Notes under the pieces: generated by a model
The model's database searches: none
What the model saw: only the letters and a program-made list of their open reading frames with translations
Told to the model about the DNA's origin: nothing
Part shown: one piece after another, positions 38,045 to 50,845 of the stretch
How positions within the stretch are numbered: position 1 is the stretch's first letter
Layout of the letters: every line of letters starts with the position of its first letter
Source: Mastigias papua
Lineage: Eukaryota > Cnidaria > Scyphozoa > Rhizostomeae > Mastigiidae
DNA: 64,000 nucleotides
Direction: 5' to 3'
Assembly: GCA_964019165.1 (NCBI GenBank)
Contig: OZ025270.1
Location: 14,332,159 to 14,396,158, forward strand
Program-made: the position numbers and the translations under genes

Positions 38045-38530
38045 GCACCATCACTTCTTCTTCAGGTACCCAGCCTGCTACAGGCATTGACAGTCTTGCG
38101 CCTCCAATCCTCACGTCTTTCTGCTGTTCTAAGGAAGTCTGTCCTACTTATTGTTACCATTATTGCCCAGTTGCTAAGGCTCTGGAGGAATGTCATTCTC
38201 TGTCGACCACGATCCCTTTTTCAATGGATTCTTCCTGTTAGCACTAACCTTTCTAAATCATCTTTACGATACAAGTGTCCCAAAAATTCCATCAGTCTCC
38301 TACGTACTAGGTGCAAAAATTCTTTGTGCATTCCAGCTCGTCTAAAGACCTCCTCGTTTGTAATTTTATCTACCCATGAGATTTGCATCATTCTTCGCAA
38401 AAATCACATCTCTGCTGCCGCAATTCTATTTTGTTATCTCACTGTTCACTCTCCAGCTTTCACATCCATATAGTATGACTGACCATAAATACGTCTTCAA
38501 GATTCTCATTTTGGTTTTCATTGAAATATT
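38045..38530 (-). pseudogene. LINE RT C-terminal tail (RTE/CFDP2-like type)
   Basis: The minus strand reads KILKTYLWSVILYGCESWTV near 38500, then ITNEEVFRRAGM, RRRLMEFLGHLYRKDDLE and GRQRMTFLQSLSNWA. This is the characteristic tail of LINEs often annotated as craniofacial development protein 2-like. The RT core of probably the same family lies at 40.1-40.7 kb. Confidence 0.8.
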
Positions 38531-40093
38531 TCTGTCTTGCCATAGTAAATAAAATGCGGCTGGTAAGGAAACCTATTGTTTTCAACAACAATAGATACAA
38601 TAGCAGCTATTATATTTGTTGACAAATGGTCACGTGATGACGAAGCGGTGACGAAGTCGATCATCATGGAAGGAAAACAGTGCATAACTGAGCGCAGACA
38701 AAATGTTCCACGATATTCTATATTTTCAGATGCGCGTTTATTGCTTTCACAGAGTTCATTTTCGATGACGAAGCTATTCAACACACTTCGCTTCTTGCAG
38801 AAGGTGTTCTTACACTAACAGTTAGCCCAAAATTTCACTGTTGGAGGACCTTATATCATTGAATGATGGCTTAAAATCACAAACCGAGATTTACACTTTT
38901 CTCAGCTGAAAGACACGGTTTATGCAAATGATGATCTCAGTTGCTTCCCAAAAGAAATAAGAGGATAATTATGTACGGATAGTTTTTACCTACAATGCCT
39001 GCCAAAAGTCTTTGAACACTTACTATGATATACCTTACAGACGAGCTATGGCAATTTTGTATGAATGAAATATGAGCAACTCAAAGGGCAAAAGTCATGT
39101 GTGTGTAGAATGCTAGCGGGTTTTGCTATCGAGCCAATATTACTTAAGGAGGGGGAGAGGTTTACATTTTAAACGGTGAAACAGAACAGCGACAGAATTT
39201 GGGAATTTAAAGAATTGTATGGGTTTTCCAACTACCTTTGGCTAGTGTTGTAGCGAACGTTGTTGAAGGGGTTCCATGCATTGCATTGGATGGATTTCAA
39301 ACGGCTCCTAGCATCTTACTACATATCCACATAGTGACCTTGTCATTGCGCACACACAAATAATTAGTAGATTCTACACCGGATACTCAGCCCAATATAC
39401 GAAAATTCTCCACTTTTGATTAAATGAAATACCAATCTTGTAACACTGAGGTCTTGCTAACGATCGAAAGGGTACAGGCAGGTAAATAAATGTGACTGTG
39501 GGGTTGTGACATCCCCAATCCTTCATCTAATTAGAAAATCAACCAGCAATCAGAAAGTTTAAGTCTTTTTGGAAAAACCTTCGAAAAAAGTTGAATCGGA
39601 AAAGGTTGAACCAATAGTGACAACTGAAATCACGACTCAAAATGACCTTGTAACTAACTCAACGAGAGTCATAAGAAAGTAGTTATTCATAAGAGTTAAT
39701 TGTCATACAAAATTCTTACTGTAGTAGTGAATTGGGATGAAAATCGAAAGTTAGAAATGTTAACATTGGATGAATATTTGTTAATTCAATTTAAATAAGT
39801 TATCCGATCATTAGTAAACCCAAACCCTTGACAAGTTTTGCATTTTGAGTATCTCAGTGCTAAAGTCAAGTCAAACAGTGCAGACACTACCGGCTAGTCG
39901 TGACATGACGTCGAAAATCGAGAATAATAACATCGGCGATTGAAAAGAATAGGTTTCCTAACCAGTCACTATCTATTTACTGTAGTCTTTCATAACTGGT
40001 CTCAATTTGTTGAATGTATCTTTTGCCAACGCTATTCTTTGTTTCACCTCTGGCAAGCATTTCCCCTGGGTACTAATGCTGTATCCCAACTAT
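38531..40093. other. Unassigned stretch separating two LINE pieces, with a Tc1-like end
   Basis: At 38994-39030 the plus strand reads TACAATGCCTGCCAAAAGTC followed by TTTGAACACTT, typical of Tc1/mariner termini. No matching second end or transposase was found. Because LINE RT and its C-terminal tail lie on either side in the same orientation, part of this 1.5 kb may be an insertion. Confidence 0.4.
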
Positions 40094-40720
40094 TTAAAGG
40101 TGTGGACTTGTTTGCTGTTTTCCTCTTGACTTTCCAGGCAACACACGGGTCCTTCTGCATTTTTGGATGTTACCATGCATACTGTCTTTTTTATGTCTGG
40201 ATCTAAGCCTGAACAAATCTGGAGACAGAACGCAACCCTGTCGTACTCCTCTCTTTATTGGTTTAAACTGGCTGACCTCGCCATCTAATCTCGTCCCTGC
40301 TGTTTGATCCTTATAGAGGTTTCTTATGATGCGTAGATCTTTTCCATCTATGTCTAACTCACTTAGAATTCTAAATAATTCACTCAGTTTCACTCTATCG
40401 AATACCTTGGCATAATCGATGAAACAGAGATATAGATCTTTCTTCATTTCAATTGTTCTTTCAGTCATCGTTGACAAGGTGAAGATTGCATTTCTTGTTG
40501 CTTTATCTGGCATTAATTCAAATTGGCTGTTTGAATATTTCAGGTTTTAATTTGCTTATAATTTTTTGCATTAAAATTCGAAATAGTAATTTTGTAAGAT
40601 GACTCATAAGACTTTTTGTCCTATGCATACCACATTCAGTTGCACCATCTTTCCTTGGTAGCATTAAGAAAAAGGATTTACGCATTTCTTCTGGAATCTC
40701 ACCACTGGCGCTACCTGTTT
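40094..40720 (-). pseudogene. LINE RT N-terminal part (RTE/CFDP2-like type)
   Basis: Frame 40513-40094 contains KDLYLCFIDYAKVFDRVKLS (motif A with D), ELDIDGKDLRIIRNLYKDQT and GVRQGCVLSPDLF (motif B). Upstream, out of frame, are IPEEMRKSFFLMLPRKDGAT and SLMSHLTKLLFRI, equivalent to the fingers region. The YxDD region is not contiguous here. Stops and frameshifts make it non-functional. Confidence 0.82.
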
Positions 40721-41834
40721 TCCTTGGCTATCCCTACTGAGCGAGGTGACACCGCTTGTATGACAGCCACCCTTCACGTTGTTAACTTTATCTGAGAATA
40801 TTTTGGCGTTCATGATAAACTATGCATTTTGCACGTGGTAGCTTGCGATCTTTCCACTGAGGTAGTTCCGGTATATGGCATTTTGTCCTAGTCATTTGTA
40901 TCATGCTGATATCATCTACCTCGCACAGCAAATATAAGACCAGGCCCTCAAATCTTCCAACTGCTCTTCTCTTCAACGACATCCCGCCTGTCGTGTCGTG
41001 TTCACCAGAGCCACGTTAGCCAGCAAAGTTTCGAGGTGAACCTTCACGGCTAGAGTAGCGCCTCAGTGACATAAATCACACCGCACATCGCCCAATACCC
41101 AGCAATCCTCTACTTCATTCTGTTTCCATCTCCCAGGAGGTGGACCAGAGGTTGGACTTTGGGAGGCGCACCATCACTACCATCCTTGAAAACCACTTCA
41201 AGCTCTACTGTTCGCACCTCTAAATCACCATTGTATATTGGTTGTGTAAAAACAGATTCAGCGCTCATGTTGACTAGGCATTTGTATTGTACACTCTTTC
41301 TTTATCAAGAACTGCTGCTTCAGTTGGATGCAGCTTTTTCTGACCTTCAAGGAGCTCATGGCTTGTTAGCTATGAGATCCCTTTTGTAGACTGTATCAAC
41401 CTCTGCCTTCTCATTACCCCTTTACTTAGGACTAGTTTATGCATTACTACAATGACTACATCTAACTAATATGTATGTGGTGCATCAACTGTCCCAGTGA
41501 ACAGATCATTGCCAACCTTGGCCAGCTCATCAAGTAACCCAGAAGTTGAATGGTAGGCAGTTCAAGAAACTCTTTCTGAGAAAGGACACAATCAGTTCTC
41601 TCCTTCATAATTCGAATGCCAAGATTAGTTAACCTCTTTCTTCTTTTCTCTTTTGATGCAATATTCATTTGACTTCATTTCATTTTCATATGTTTTAGGA
41701 GGGTTGTCCTTCAGCACACCTGGCTTTCGAGGGGTCCTCCTTTTAAAGCTAAATAATTATATAAACTACAATATAATACAATAAAATACTTACAATAATC
41801 AAAATACAGAATAGGAAATAACTAACTACGTAGT
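40721..41834. other. Intergenic, unassigned
   Basis: Short frames only; 41640-41834 may be the 3' UTR of the LINE that follows on the minus strand. Confidence 0.35.
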
Positions 41835-42474
41835 TCTGTGAAAGGAAACCTAAAACTTTCAAATCATTTCAAAAAGGATTTAAAAACTTGTAGAGATCGT
41901 AATTCTTTACACTCAGTTGAGAGGCCATTCCACACCCTAGCACCTCAGTATGAGAAACTTTTCTGTCCCACAGTTGATTCTCTCAGAGGAGGCCTTAAGT
42001 CAATGGCAGTGTTTCGAAGATTTCGTTTAGAAAAATGTGAACTTTTAGTGAACATTTTGTGCATGTAATGTGGTCCAAATCATTGACAGATTTGAAAACT
42101 ATCATTTTCGCGTCGTCGGCAATACGTTCTTCAATAATTTTCCATCCAAGTATTTGGAACAATGGCTTACTAGGAGCATCATAACTGCTATTCGTCACAA
42201 TTCTTGAGGTTCGGTTTTGCAGTTTTGTAATTGGGTGAATTCTGCTTTCCCGCAACAGCCCCAAAAGAAGCAGCAGCAACAAAAAATGTGGTTCAACAAT
42301 ACCTGTGTAAAGTGTTTTCAATGCATCTTGGGGAAAGAAATTTCTAACATGCTTCAAACAGTCAATCGCTCTTGGAACTTTAGAGGACATCACCTTAATG
42401 TGATCCTTCCAATCAAGAGAACATTGACACCTAGATATTTTGCAATCAGAACAGTGCCAATGTAGCAATTCCAT
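41835..42474 (-). pseudogene. LINE RT thumb and C-terminus (family A/B), distal part
   Basis: Frame 42474-41995 reads SLDWKDHIKVMSSKVPRAID, FFPQDALKTLYTGIVEPHF, KLQNRTSRIVTNSSYDAPSK and ILGWKIIEERIADDA. This is the region after the catalytic core in the LINEs at 46.5-50.2 kb. It is separated from its core at 42945-43355 by about 470 unrelated bp. Confidence 0.82.
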
Positions 42475-42944
42475 TTTTAGTTACCTTATGCTCCACTCCA
42501 CTCATTCATTCATTCATTGCGTGTTTTTCTACAGTTCATTGCCATCATTTCCTCTCGACTAACATCACACTAACATTCCATTGCGTCATAACACCTTGCT
42601 CTTTGTTCAGGTCTAATTTCACACTGTAGTTTTTCTTCAACACATTGCCAAACTTTACCTAGCCCTTCCTTTCCTACAGAGATTTTATTTACTTCATCTT
42701 TATACGTAATTCCGGGGAGCAAATAGATATACCAAATCATAATTTGTAAATAGTCAGTTGATTTCTATCGTGGTGAAGATTACACACAAATACGATTTAC
42801 TGTCTACCAGCCTGCAACGTGCATTTGTATAAAGTAAAGAGAAGTACAGTGGTGAGATCGTTCTTTTAATTATAACAAGAACTTTAAGTCTCAGTTTTAA
42901 AAATTAAAAACAATACAACCAAGCTCCGTGCCTTTAATTTTCAC
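42475..42944. other. Insertion separating two halves of one LINE
   Basis: About 470 bp with CATTCATTCATTCATT near the left edge and no coding signal. The flanking minus-strand LINE frame stops on one side and resumes at the expected homologous point on the other, so this is probably an inserted element or rearranged sequence. Confidence 0.5.
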
Positions 42945-43355
42945 AAGAAGATCTTAGTTATGGTCCTGCAAAGCCTTGTACTTTTGCTTGGTGGAAATAA
43001 GCATTGTGCGAGTTTTTATCACATTCAAAGAAAGCTTATTTCCCTCAAGCCATTTTACTAGCTTGTTGAGGACATTATTGATAGCCTCATTCAACTGATT
43101 GATTTCATGGGAATGGTAACAAATACTAGTGTCATCAACATACATAGCAGTATTCGAATTTGTTATTGCTAATAGGAGGTCATTGATATATATGAGGAAT
43201 AGAAGGGGTCCAAGATGTGATCCCTGTGGTACTCCTATAGTTATGTCTTTAACCTTTGAGTCTGTACCATCTACCCTACAAAACTGTTTCTGGTAGGAAA
43301 AGTATGATTTAAACCAGGAATGTTCACGTTGACAAACACCATAGTGTTGTAGCTT
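42945..43355 (-). pseudogene. LINE RT core (family A/B), proximal part
   Basis: Minus-strand translation gives HSWFKSYFSYQKQFCRVDGT, IGVPQGSHLGPLLFLIYIND (motif B), AMYVDDTSICYH (catalytic YVDD intact) and KWLEGNKLSLNVIKTRTMLI. The 5' endonuclease and fingers are missing; similarity ends near 43355. Confidence 0.85.
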
Positions 43356-45059
43356 TTGGCTGAGAATGCTTTATCCTTAGTCTTCCCTCAAAGAGCATCA
43401 AAGCACATTTTTCCCTTGGCAGCAAGATCAAGTACAACAGAATTACTTTTCTTCTTGTTTTCACTCCTCAAACATTGGGATTGTGCCCAAGATGAATTGA
43501 AGAAGTGTAGCCAGTCAGCAGAATTGTCAATTATATTGAAGTCTTCAAAGCATTTCTTGATGCATCATAATCAGGGGAGTTTTGATGGCAGAAATTGCTT
43601 CCTAAATTCAATGATAACCTGGAAGATTTGTTTTTGTGTATTTGCAACTTGGCTTTTTCTTCCATCTTGTACTACCTATAACCAAAGTAGCTCCACCAGA
43701 AAAACACCTAACCTACAAAGGAAGTGCGTATTAGACGAGAAGTGACACATAAGAAATTCCCTACAGAAAAGCACCAATGCAGTGTTACATTGACACACTA
43801 ATAGCAGTAGTAGTTTGTACTGGCAGCACTGATTGTATTTTGCAATTCTCATTTAATCACAGCAGCTTCCGGTTATTTGTAGTTGCTGAGAATTCAAATT
43901 TCGCCACAATTTGTGCCAAATTGAGTTATTTTTCCCTAATTCTTCTGTATATTTTTTTAACCAAATTTCATGAAATTGTCAGAGTTTTAATAGAATTTAT
44001 TGGAAAATAGAATTTGTAGCAGCTTGTGAACTGTTTCAAGTAATCTAGCAACATATTAAGCATTTTCCATCCATTTGGAAACAAGGATTTTCTACGCAAA
44101 AACCCGGAATAGTTGGAAATGTCAATAGATATACGGAAAGTTTGCTTATCATCAAGTAACTCACGGCATATTATTTTGGGAAGGGCTATGTCTCAGTTAC
44201 ATATTGCAGTATATAGTCCTTAAATTTTAGATTTCAGAAAGTGTATACAGTACTTTAAATTGTCAGGCATAGCACTTTTGAAGACATTTTGCATATCATG
44301 TAACCCAATTTTCATACAAGCAGACATCTTTTGCATATTGTTTTCTTAGAAAAGTGAAGGTAACACTAATTTTTTCTTAATACATTGACCTATTATCCAT
44401 TCTTGAGTTGGTATGTTGATTTTAAGTTTTAACATACCTAGATAAAACATGTAAAGAGACTGTAAGTAAGGATGTTTTGCATTTTTGGAGCATGTCTCTT
44501 AAGGTTGGCACAATTTCGCTTATGAAAATCACATTCTAACCAAGGCTGTGGCATGCACCTTACTTTCCACAACTTTGTATTGTCAGAAATTTAATCTACT
44601 GTATGTTTAATATGTTTAATATAATGGTAAAATTAAAGGAACACACCATGTTTTGGCCTGTCCACCTTAGGTTCCACTGTGCCCCCCTCACACATCTTTA
44701 GGGCTCCCTACATATACTGTAATTAAAACCAAATAAAAATTTGCAAAGAATTAAAATACTTAAAGAAAGTTAAGCAAAGTTTGCTTCATACATCCTAATA
44801 ATATCATGCTGTACAATTTTATGACATCATTAAGGAATTACATACGTCACCCTATTTTCAAAGTCTATTCATATGATTCCAATGGACTGTGTGGATTGAG
44901 GTAGTCTTTCCATACAACCTAGCTGTTGCCCTTGCATAGTTTTCACCATAATTATCCATGTAGAAATATGCCAATAGCTTTGCAGAGTTATGCACTCTAC
45001 AAATTGGCTTCTAGACATGCCCCAAGTTTTCGGTATGGTATGCCAACTGATTCATCAAA
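43356..45059. other. Intergenic, unassigned
   Basis: A 129-codon plus-strand frame (43356-43745) and a 77-codon frame (43777-44010) have no recognisable motif and no codon-bias argument. Rest AT-rich, nothing seen. Confidence 0.4.
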
Positions 45060-46330
45060 GTGAATGCATGCTTGTCATCATTGGAATGTTTTGGCATAAT
45101 GTCCCATGAACTATCCGCTTTTACTGGTACATTTCAGTTGAGACTCTACTTTGAAGTAATTGGAATTCACAGAATGGAACTCTTTCTCTGCAGAGTTCCC
45201 ATGATCCACCAGTGCAACATCAAAACCTTCATGAATAGATTTGAACTGCATTCTTACCATTCCCAGTTGAGGCACACTCATGTAAATTTCTAACATACTT
45301 TGAAAGTGATTCGAAAAGTCCACCTTCATGAAGTTGCATACCTTGAACCATGGAATTGGGGCTTTTTGTGCATTCTGTGTCATCCCAGAACATCCACGAG
45401 GCACTCCTTACTACATCTCTCTAACCTCAGCATTTCTTTGCGGGTATCTAGGAGCTTCCATAGCTTGCTGCACGATCCAGTATCTCACCTTGGGACATAA
45501 TACTTTAGCAGGCAAGCTTAGGCATATGTAGATTCCACATTTGACGTTGCCTGTCTATACGTGTGCTTTCACAAGTTTATGTAGTGGCAAAAAGACCATT
45601 CTCGTTTTTACATCCGGTCTGAAAGCTGTTGGAACTTTCGCAATAAGGATGGAGATGAGGCTGACAAGAGAACAATCAGCTTCAGCCATTAGTAGCGAAT
45701 CATAATGTACAATTAGGCATCTCTTCGGATAAAGAGCAACTACACTCCATTGATCCCTTATTGCTGATGGTAATGCTGATGATAAGATATTAGTGTTATT
45801 TCGGAATCCAGCAACTAACAAGAATTAAGTAGCACGGCATTGAAGAAGAAACTATTCTTCTACTTCAATCGTATGTCACTTGTCAGATAGTTTGAAAATA
45901 CACACATGCCTTTCTTCCTTGCGTTACTTCATCCTCCATATTCTCCTCATAAAATTGTGTGACATACCCATTAAGCTTTGACTTCCCAGCCAGCTATCTC
46001 ATGTCGGCATCATCCCTCACATCATTTTTAAAGGACTCCAACCTGAACCATATTCTTTTGATGCCACATTTTGCTTCCAGTGCAATGCCCTCCACAGAAC
46101 ATGTGCACTTGGTGTCACAATCAACCATTCACCTATCAAATGTGTAGTGTAGCAAACGATTACCTCTTCGCAGACGCTCATTTTTCAACAATTTCTCGCT
46201 ATTACCACTAAATAGCTTTGTGTCGTTGCATCTCATAGCCATGGCTTCATTATTAAAACGTACAGAATCACACTGCCCATTTGATGCAGAACCATAATGT
46301 GAGGCTTTGCCTGCTAGGGAGTATCGTATT
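45060..46330 (-). pseudogene. Degenerate coding-like region, unrecognised
   Basis: The minus strand shows three blocks with few stops. Near 46310-45940 it reads KASHYGSASNGQCDSVRFNN, DCDTKCTCSVEGIALEAK and RIWFRLESFKNDVRDDADMR. Frame 45821-45555 follows (LPSAIRDQWSVVALYPKRCL), then frame 45404-45111 (SVPQLGMVRMQFKSIHEGFD, ALVDHGNSAEKE). The spacing and preserved composition suggest a once-coding element. I cannot name a family. A 66-bp repeat lies just upstream of it and again beyond the LINE insertion, so it could have been part of one larger element with the PHD-type remnant at 51-52 kb. Confidence 0.35.
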
Positions 46331-46389
46331 CAACCTTCGGATAACTCTCCCACCATTACATGGTGTAACTCTAATGTTCTGGTAATATT

Positions 46390-46500
46390 TAGCAGTGTAT
46401 CATTCTTCTCTCCCCACTCTGTCGGTCATGAGAATCAGAACACTCGGTAGGTGTATGAAGAATGATCTATGTCACATCTTGCTTCATCCTGTCGGTCATT
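46390..46500 (+). repeat. 66-bp tandem repeat, left block
   Basis: About 1.7 units; CTGTCGGTCAT recurs at 46421 and 46488, and the unit includes GTATGAAGAATGATCTATG and CTTGCTTCAT. The same unit recurs at 50465-50620. Confidence 0.65.
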
Positions 46501-46509
46501 ATTATGGTG

Positions 46510-46984
46510 ATGATTATTATTACTAAAAATGTTTAGGGATGGTATCCCTTCAGCCGTAGCTGCTTCTCAAGGGCCCTCCATTTACATCCAAAAATACCAT
46601 TAAGAAATCCAAAAAATCTAACTACAATTACCCTCTAATGATAAATTAAGAAAACGTTAAATACATAAATAGGTAAGCTAAATACATAAATAAGAAAATA
46701 AACAGATAACTCATCAGACAAACTATACATAATCTTCATCAAAGTCAAATTTGGCTCAAGAAGACTATTATCGTTGGTGCCGACTTTCTCTCAGCTGAGA
46801 GGCTGTTCCACAATTTGCTCCCCGGAACGAGAACCGTTCTTGACCATTGGCCTTATTTTGTTTTGGAATATGAAGATCAGTAACAGTGCTACGAAGCTCG
46901 TAGGAAGGATTTTCAGAATTTTCAGTAAATATATCTTGGAGGCATTGTAGAGCAAGCCCATTAACTGACTTATAAATTCCATTT
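46510..46984 (-). pseudogene. LINE B, C-terminal end (downstream of nested LINE A)
   Basis: The minus strand reads IYKSVNGLALQCLQDIFTEN then YELRSTVTDLHIPKQNKANG, QERFSFRGANCGTASQL, the LINE C-terminal tail. A 3' UTR follows to ATTATT-rich sequence at 46500-46527. It is continuous in sense with LINE B's RT part at 49828-50181 once the intervening LINE A is left out. Confidence 0.8.
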
Positions 46985-49822
46985 TTATTTTTTTTTCATT
47001 TTATGATATATATACAGGTTAAAGGTTCATACATATATATGTTTTTCAACCTGACCTGTTTAAAAGATTAAAATAAGCGCTAATACTAATAACAAGAAAT
47101 TTACTAACCTAACCTAATTTGCATTATTATATAAAACTAAGGCTATAAAAAGAGAACATAAAGATGAAAACAAAGTTGTTCCCGACTATAGCTGTTCTTT
47201 GAAGGCTTTCAGGGAGGGTCCAATTTAGTAGCTCTTTCTAGACTGTTCCACAGTTTTGGACCGCGATTAGGAAAAGCCTTTTGGCCATTGACCGTTTTTA
47301 GCAGCGGTACCTTAAGGTCAGTTTCTGATGAACTCAGAAACCGTTCTCTGTCATCCGAACATTTTGCGAATAATTTTCTCAAGTAGTTTCGAGCAAGCGA
47401 ATTTAAAGACTTGTAAGTTAGCGTGGCAGTTTCCTTTCTTACAAAATTACTGATAGTTGACCAGCCAAGATTCTGAATTATCGGAGCAGCAGACGCATCT
47501 TATGGGCTGCTAGTTACAATTCTGGCATCTCTATTTTGGACTTTTTGCAAGACGTCAAGCTTTGATTCACTACAGAAGCCCCAAACGGAACAACAGTAGC
47601 TTAAATAGGGATCAGCAATTCCTCTATACATTTTATTGAGTACGTCAGATGGAAGATATTTCTTAGAATACTTAATAAGTTCAAGGGCTCGACCAGCCTT
47701 GGTCTTGATAGTATCGATATGTTTGTCCCAGTTGAGTTTACTGTCTATCTGAACACCTAAGTATCTTGTGTTGGTAATCATTTCAATGTTCTGATCACCT
47801 ATTGAAAAAGATGGTGGAGCATCAGGCTGGCTTTCGATCTTACGGATGTTTGGACCGGAGCCTATAATAAGTGATTGCATTTTCACAACGTTCAGAGAAA
47901 GTTTGTTTGCATGCAACCAATCCTGTAGCTTCAAAAGATCTAAGTTTAGGTGATTTTCCAGGTCATCAATACTCTTTCAAGAGAGGGAAATGGCCGTGTC
48001 ATCAGCATACATGCTGACATGAGATTTCTGCAAAGAAAAAGGCAAATCTTTGATGTAAATCAGGAACAAAAGTGGACCTAGACAAGAGCCTTGAGGAACT
48101 CCACAATTTATTCCCCTCACATTTGAGGAGGTGCCATCTACCCTGCAGAATTGTTTACAACTATCCAAGTATGATGTGAACCAGTCATGCTCCAGGCAGG
48201 TCACTCCGTGCATTTTCAGTTTTTTCAGTAGGATTTCATGATCAACCGTGTCGAAGGCCTTCTTCAAGTCAATAAAGATTAGACCAGTGTATTTTCCTTT
48301 ATCTTTGTTCAGGTCCCAATCATTTGTGCTAGCCATAAGGGCTGTGGCTACCGAGCGTAAGAGTCGAAAACCAGACTGATGTTCATATAGTGATTTATTT
48401 GCTTCCAGGTATTCATAAAACTGATTGAAAATTAACTTCTCATATAGCCTAGATTAAAAAAAAAGGAAGAAATGATATTTGCCTATAGTTCGACCTGTCA
48501 TCCTTTGCGCCACTCTTGAAGGTGGGTGCAATACGCGCTATTTTCCAGTCCTCCGGAAATTTTCTGCAAACAATGATTAATTGAAGAGATCACACAAGGA
48601 CCCGCAAACAACTGGCAGAGCAATCTTTATATAAAAGCTCGCAATGCCATCGTGACCTGAACCATGCGATGTCTTCATCTTATTCAAGGTTGATGATAAT
48701 TTATCTGTCATGATGGCAGAGAAAGAGACACTTAATGGAGGAGTTTCAAACGGGTATTCACAAGACAAGAGTGGGTTGGCTTTATTTGGAATTTTCTCAC
48801 TAAGTTTATTCCCAATGCTGCAGAAGTACTCATCATTGATGATGCAATTGCTTTGTTATCCCTAATTGTTTGCCCGTCTACAGTAAGATTAGGCACAACT
48901 ATAGTTTTTGACTTTTTGTTAATGACTTGGTTGATGGTTTTCCAAGTTTTTTTGAGGTCACCTTGAAACTGCGTGATTTTTTCAGAGAAATGCTCACGTT
49001 TAAGTTGTGTATTTAAGTTATTTAACCTGTTATGAATTTGTCTGTAGGATTCCATCAACAATTTTGAGTTGCTTTTTACAGCTCGAGTTTTTAACTTATC
49101 TCTCGTTTTAGCCAATTTGAAATAATCAGCATTCAGCCAAGGCGTGTATCTATCAGACACACGTCTTCTTAAAGTAGGCGCATGCTTTTCTAGAATAAGC
49201 GAAAATATTTGGTCCACTTGCGTACTGCATCATCAATGACTTGAGCATCAGCTACGAGTGCCTCCCAATCAACCTCAGAGAGTTCTGAGAGGAAAGCCTC
49301 TTGATTAAAATTCTTCAACTGACGAGATGTAATATATTTATGCAGGTGTTTAATACCACCACGCAGCTTCCTAACGCAATATACAAGATAATGGTCACTA
49401 AAGCTAATTTTAAGCACTCCACTCTCTGTGATATTGTTACAGTTTGTAGTAGCTATATGACCAATCAAAGTTTAACTGCCTAGCGTGACCCTAGTGCGCT
49501 CTTTAATTACCTGTTTCATATCAAAAAGGTGGTACAGCTCACGTAACTGCATAATATGGCTCGGAGTAGTGTCTCTCTGACAGAAATCACAGTTCGTATC
49601 TCCTAAAACAATAATTTCTTTCCCATCTCCATCAAGAAAACTCAGGTTTTTATGAAGGCTGTCAAAGCAAGAATTTGGCTCACTGGGTGGTCTATACCAA
49701 GCTATGATAATGAACCGGATTTGAATTCGGGGTTCTACCTCTATGCAAATCAATTCAAGCCATTTATTTGGAAGATCTTCCCGGGGTTTAAGCCTGACTG
49801 TATTTCTGACATTCATCATAAA
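46985..49822 (-). pseudogene. LINE A: endonuclease plus RT, nested inside LINE B
   Basis: In order on the minus strand: apurinic-type endonuclease C-half (IIIAWYRPPSEPNS, EIIVLGDTNCDF, then SFSDHYLV with the catalytic SDH); linker with KKTWKTINQVINKKSK; RT fingers; motif A TGLIFIDLKKAFDTVDHEIL; motif B GVPQGSCLGPLLFLIYIKDL; motif C SMYADDTAISLS; KLSLNVVKMQSLIIG; thumb LNWDKHIDTIKTKAGRALEL; C-terminal tail. The 3' UTR ends in A-rich sequence near 46985. It is 5'-truncated inside the endonuclease and broken by at least five stops or frameshifts, but all catalytic motifs remain. Encoded function: nicking and target-primed reverse transcription. Confidence 0.9.
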
Positions 49823-49827
49823 TCATA

Positions 49828-50181
49828 ACTCGTCATTCATATTGAATCATTTCTTCAATTGTTCTCCTTCCTACTTGTTTGATGAGCATCTTACTGGGAG
49901 CATCATACTTGCTACTAGTTATTATTCCAGCAGCACGATTTTGTAGCTTTTGTAAATGACTTATTTTGGATGCCCCAGCTACGCCCTAGACTGGGCAACA
50001 ATATCGGAAGTGTGGATCCACAATGCTGCTATAGAAACACTTCAATGTGTCGAATGCTAAAAATCGCTTGCAATACTTAATTACTCCCAAGGAGCGCGAA
50101 ACCTTTTTTGAAATTTCTTGGATGTGCTTCTTCCAGTCCAAGGATTTATCAATGTACACCCCTAAATAGTTGATGTTATCA
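49828..50181 (-). pseudogene. LINE B, RT thumb region (upstream of nested LINE A)
   Basis: Minus-strand reading gives INYLGVYIDKSLDWKKHIQE, VSRSLGVIKYCKRFLAFDTL, KCFYSSIVDPHFRYCCPV, LQKLQNRAAGIITSSKYDAP and GRRTIEEMIQYE. This stops at the LINE A junction, and the next expected residues resume at 46984. LINE B is strongly 5'-truncated at about 50181. Confidence 0.85.
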
Positions 50182-50464
50182 GATCTATGTCACACCTTGT
50201 AAGAAATTGAATCTTATATACATATATGGACATCATTTTACCACATTTGGTATGTACCATGTACAGGGGGCCATGCGACACGCTTCTAGTTTTTAGTGTT
50301 GTGATTATTGTGAAGCGAACCTGACGTACATGTAAGTTAACCTTAATTATATTCGAAGGAACTATTTGTTATATTGTTGACAGAGAAATACAGTCCTCTG
50401 AATTATAGAACCTAGAACCTGAAGGTTATTCTAGATTTTCATTTTTGCATTTTCTCCCAAGAAT

Positions 50465-50620
50465 CAGAGCGTACCAGTAGGTGTGTCAGGGTGTTTACCC
50501 GTAGGCACAAATATCTTTTGTACACCTTGCTTCATTCCATCAGTCATGAGAATTAGAATACCCTGTAGATGTATGAAGAATGATCTATGGTACACCTTGC
50601 TTCATCTTTGCACGGGCAAT
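50465..50620 (+). repeat. 66-bp tandem repeat, right block
   Basis: About two units containing CTTGCTTCAT, CATGAGAATTAGAATACCC and GTATGAAGAATGATCTATGG, matching 46390-46500 with some divergence. A partial unit (AGATCTATGTCACACCTTG) abuts the LINE B 5' end at 50181. Confidence 0.65.
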
Positions 50621-50845
50621 TATCTGTGTTGTGTGAGGCATCATCAATACACCACTCCTATGAAAGAGACTGTATAGATACGCCGTGGGCCATACCATTG
50701 TTGATAGCCAAGTAAACAGAGAAACTTGCCGATCCTGTGGAAACTGCTTTGGTGTATCTGCTGCATACGGATATATGCAGTGCTTTTGACTAAAAGTTCA
50801 ATGTGTCTGCTTATGATTGCTGGCTAGAAGAAAGTAATATTGCAT

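Noticed and set aside
38518..38818. Overlapping 88- and 80-codon frames on opposite strands
   Set aside because: No motif on either strand; overlap without evidence for either.
43356..43745. 129-codon plus-strand frame
   Set aside because: No domain, no splice context, not extended; composition alone is not enough.
46467..50200. GATCTATGTCACA.CTTG on both sides of LINE B taken as its target duplication
   Set aside because: The left copy is followed by 16 bp not found on the right; the words belong to the 66-bp tandem unit.
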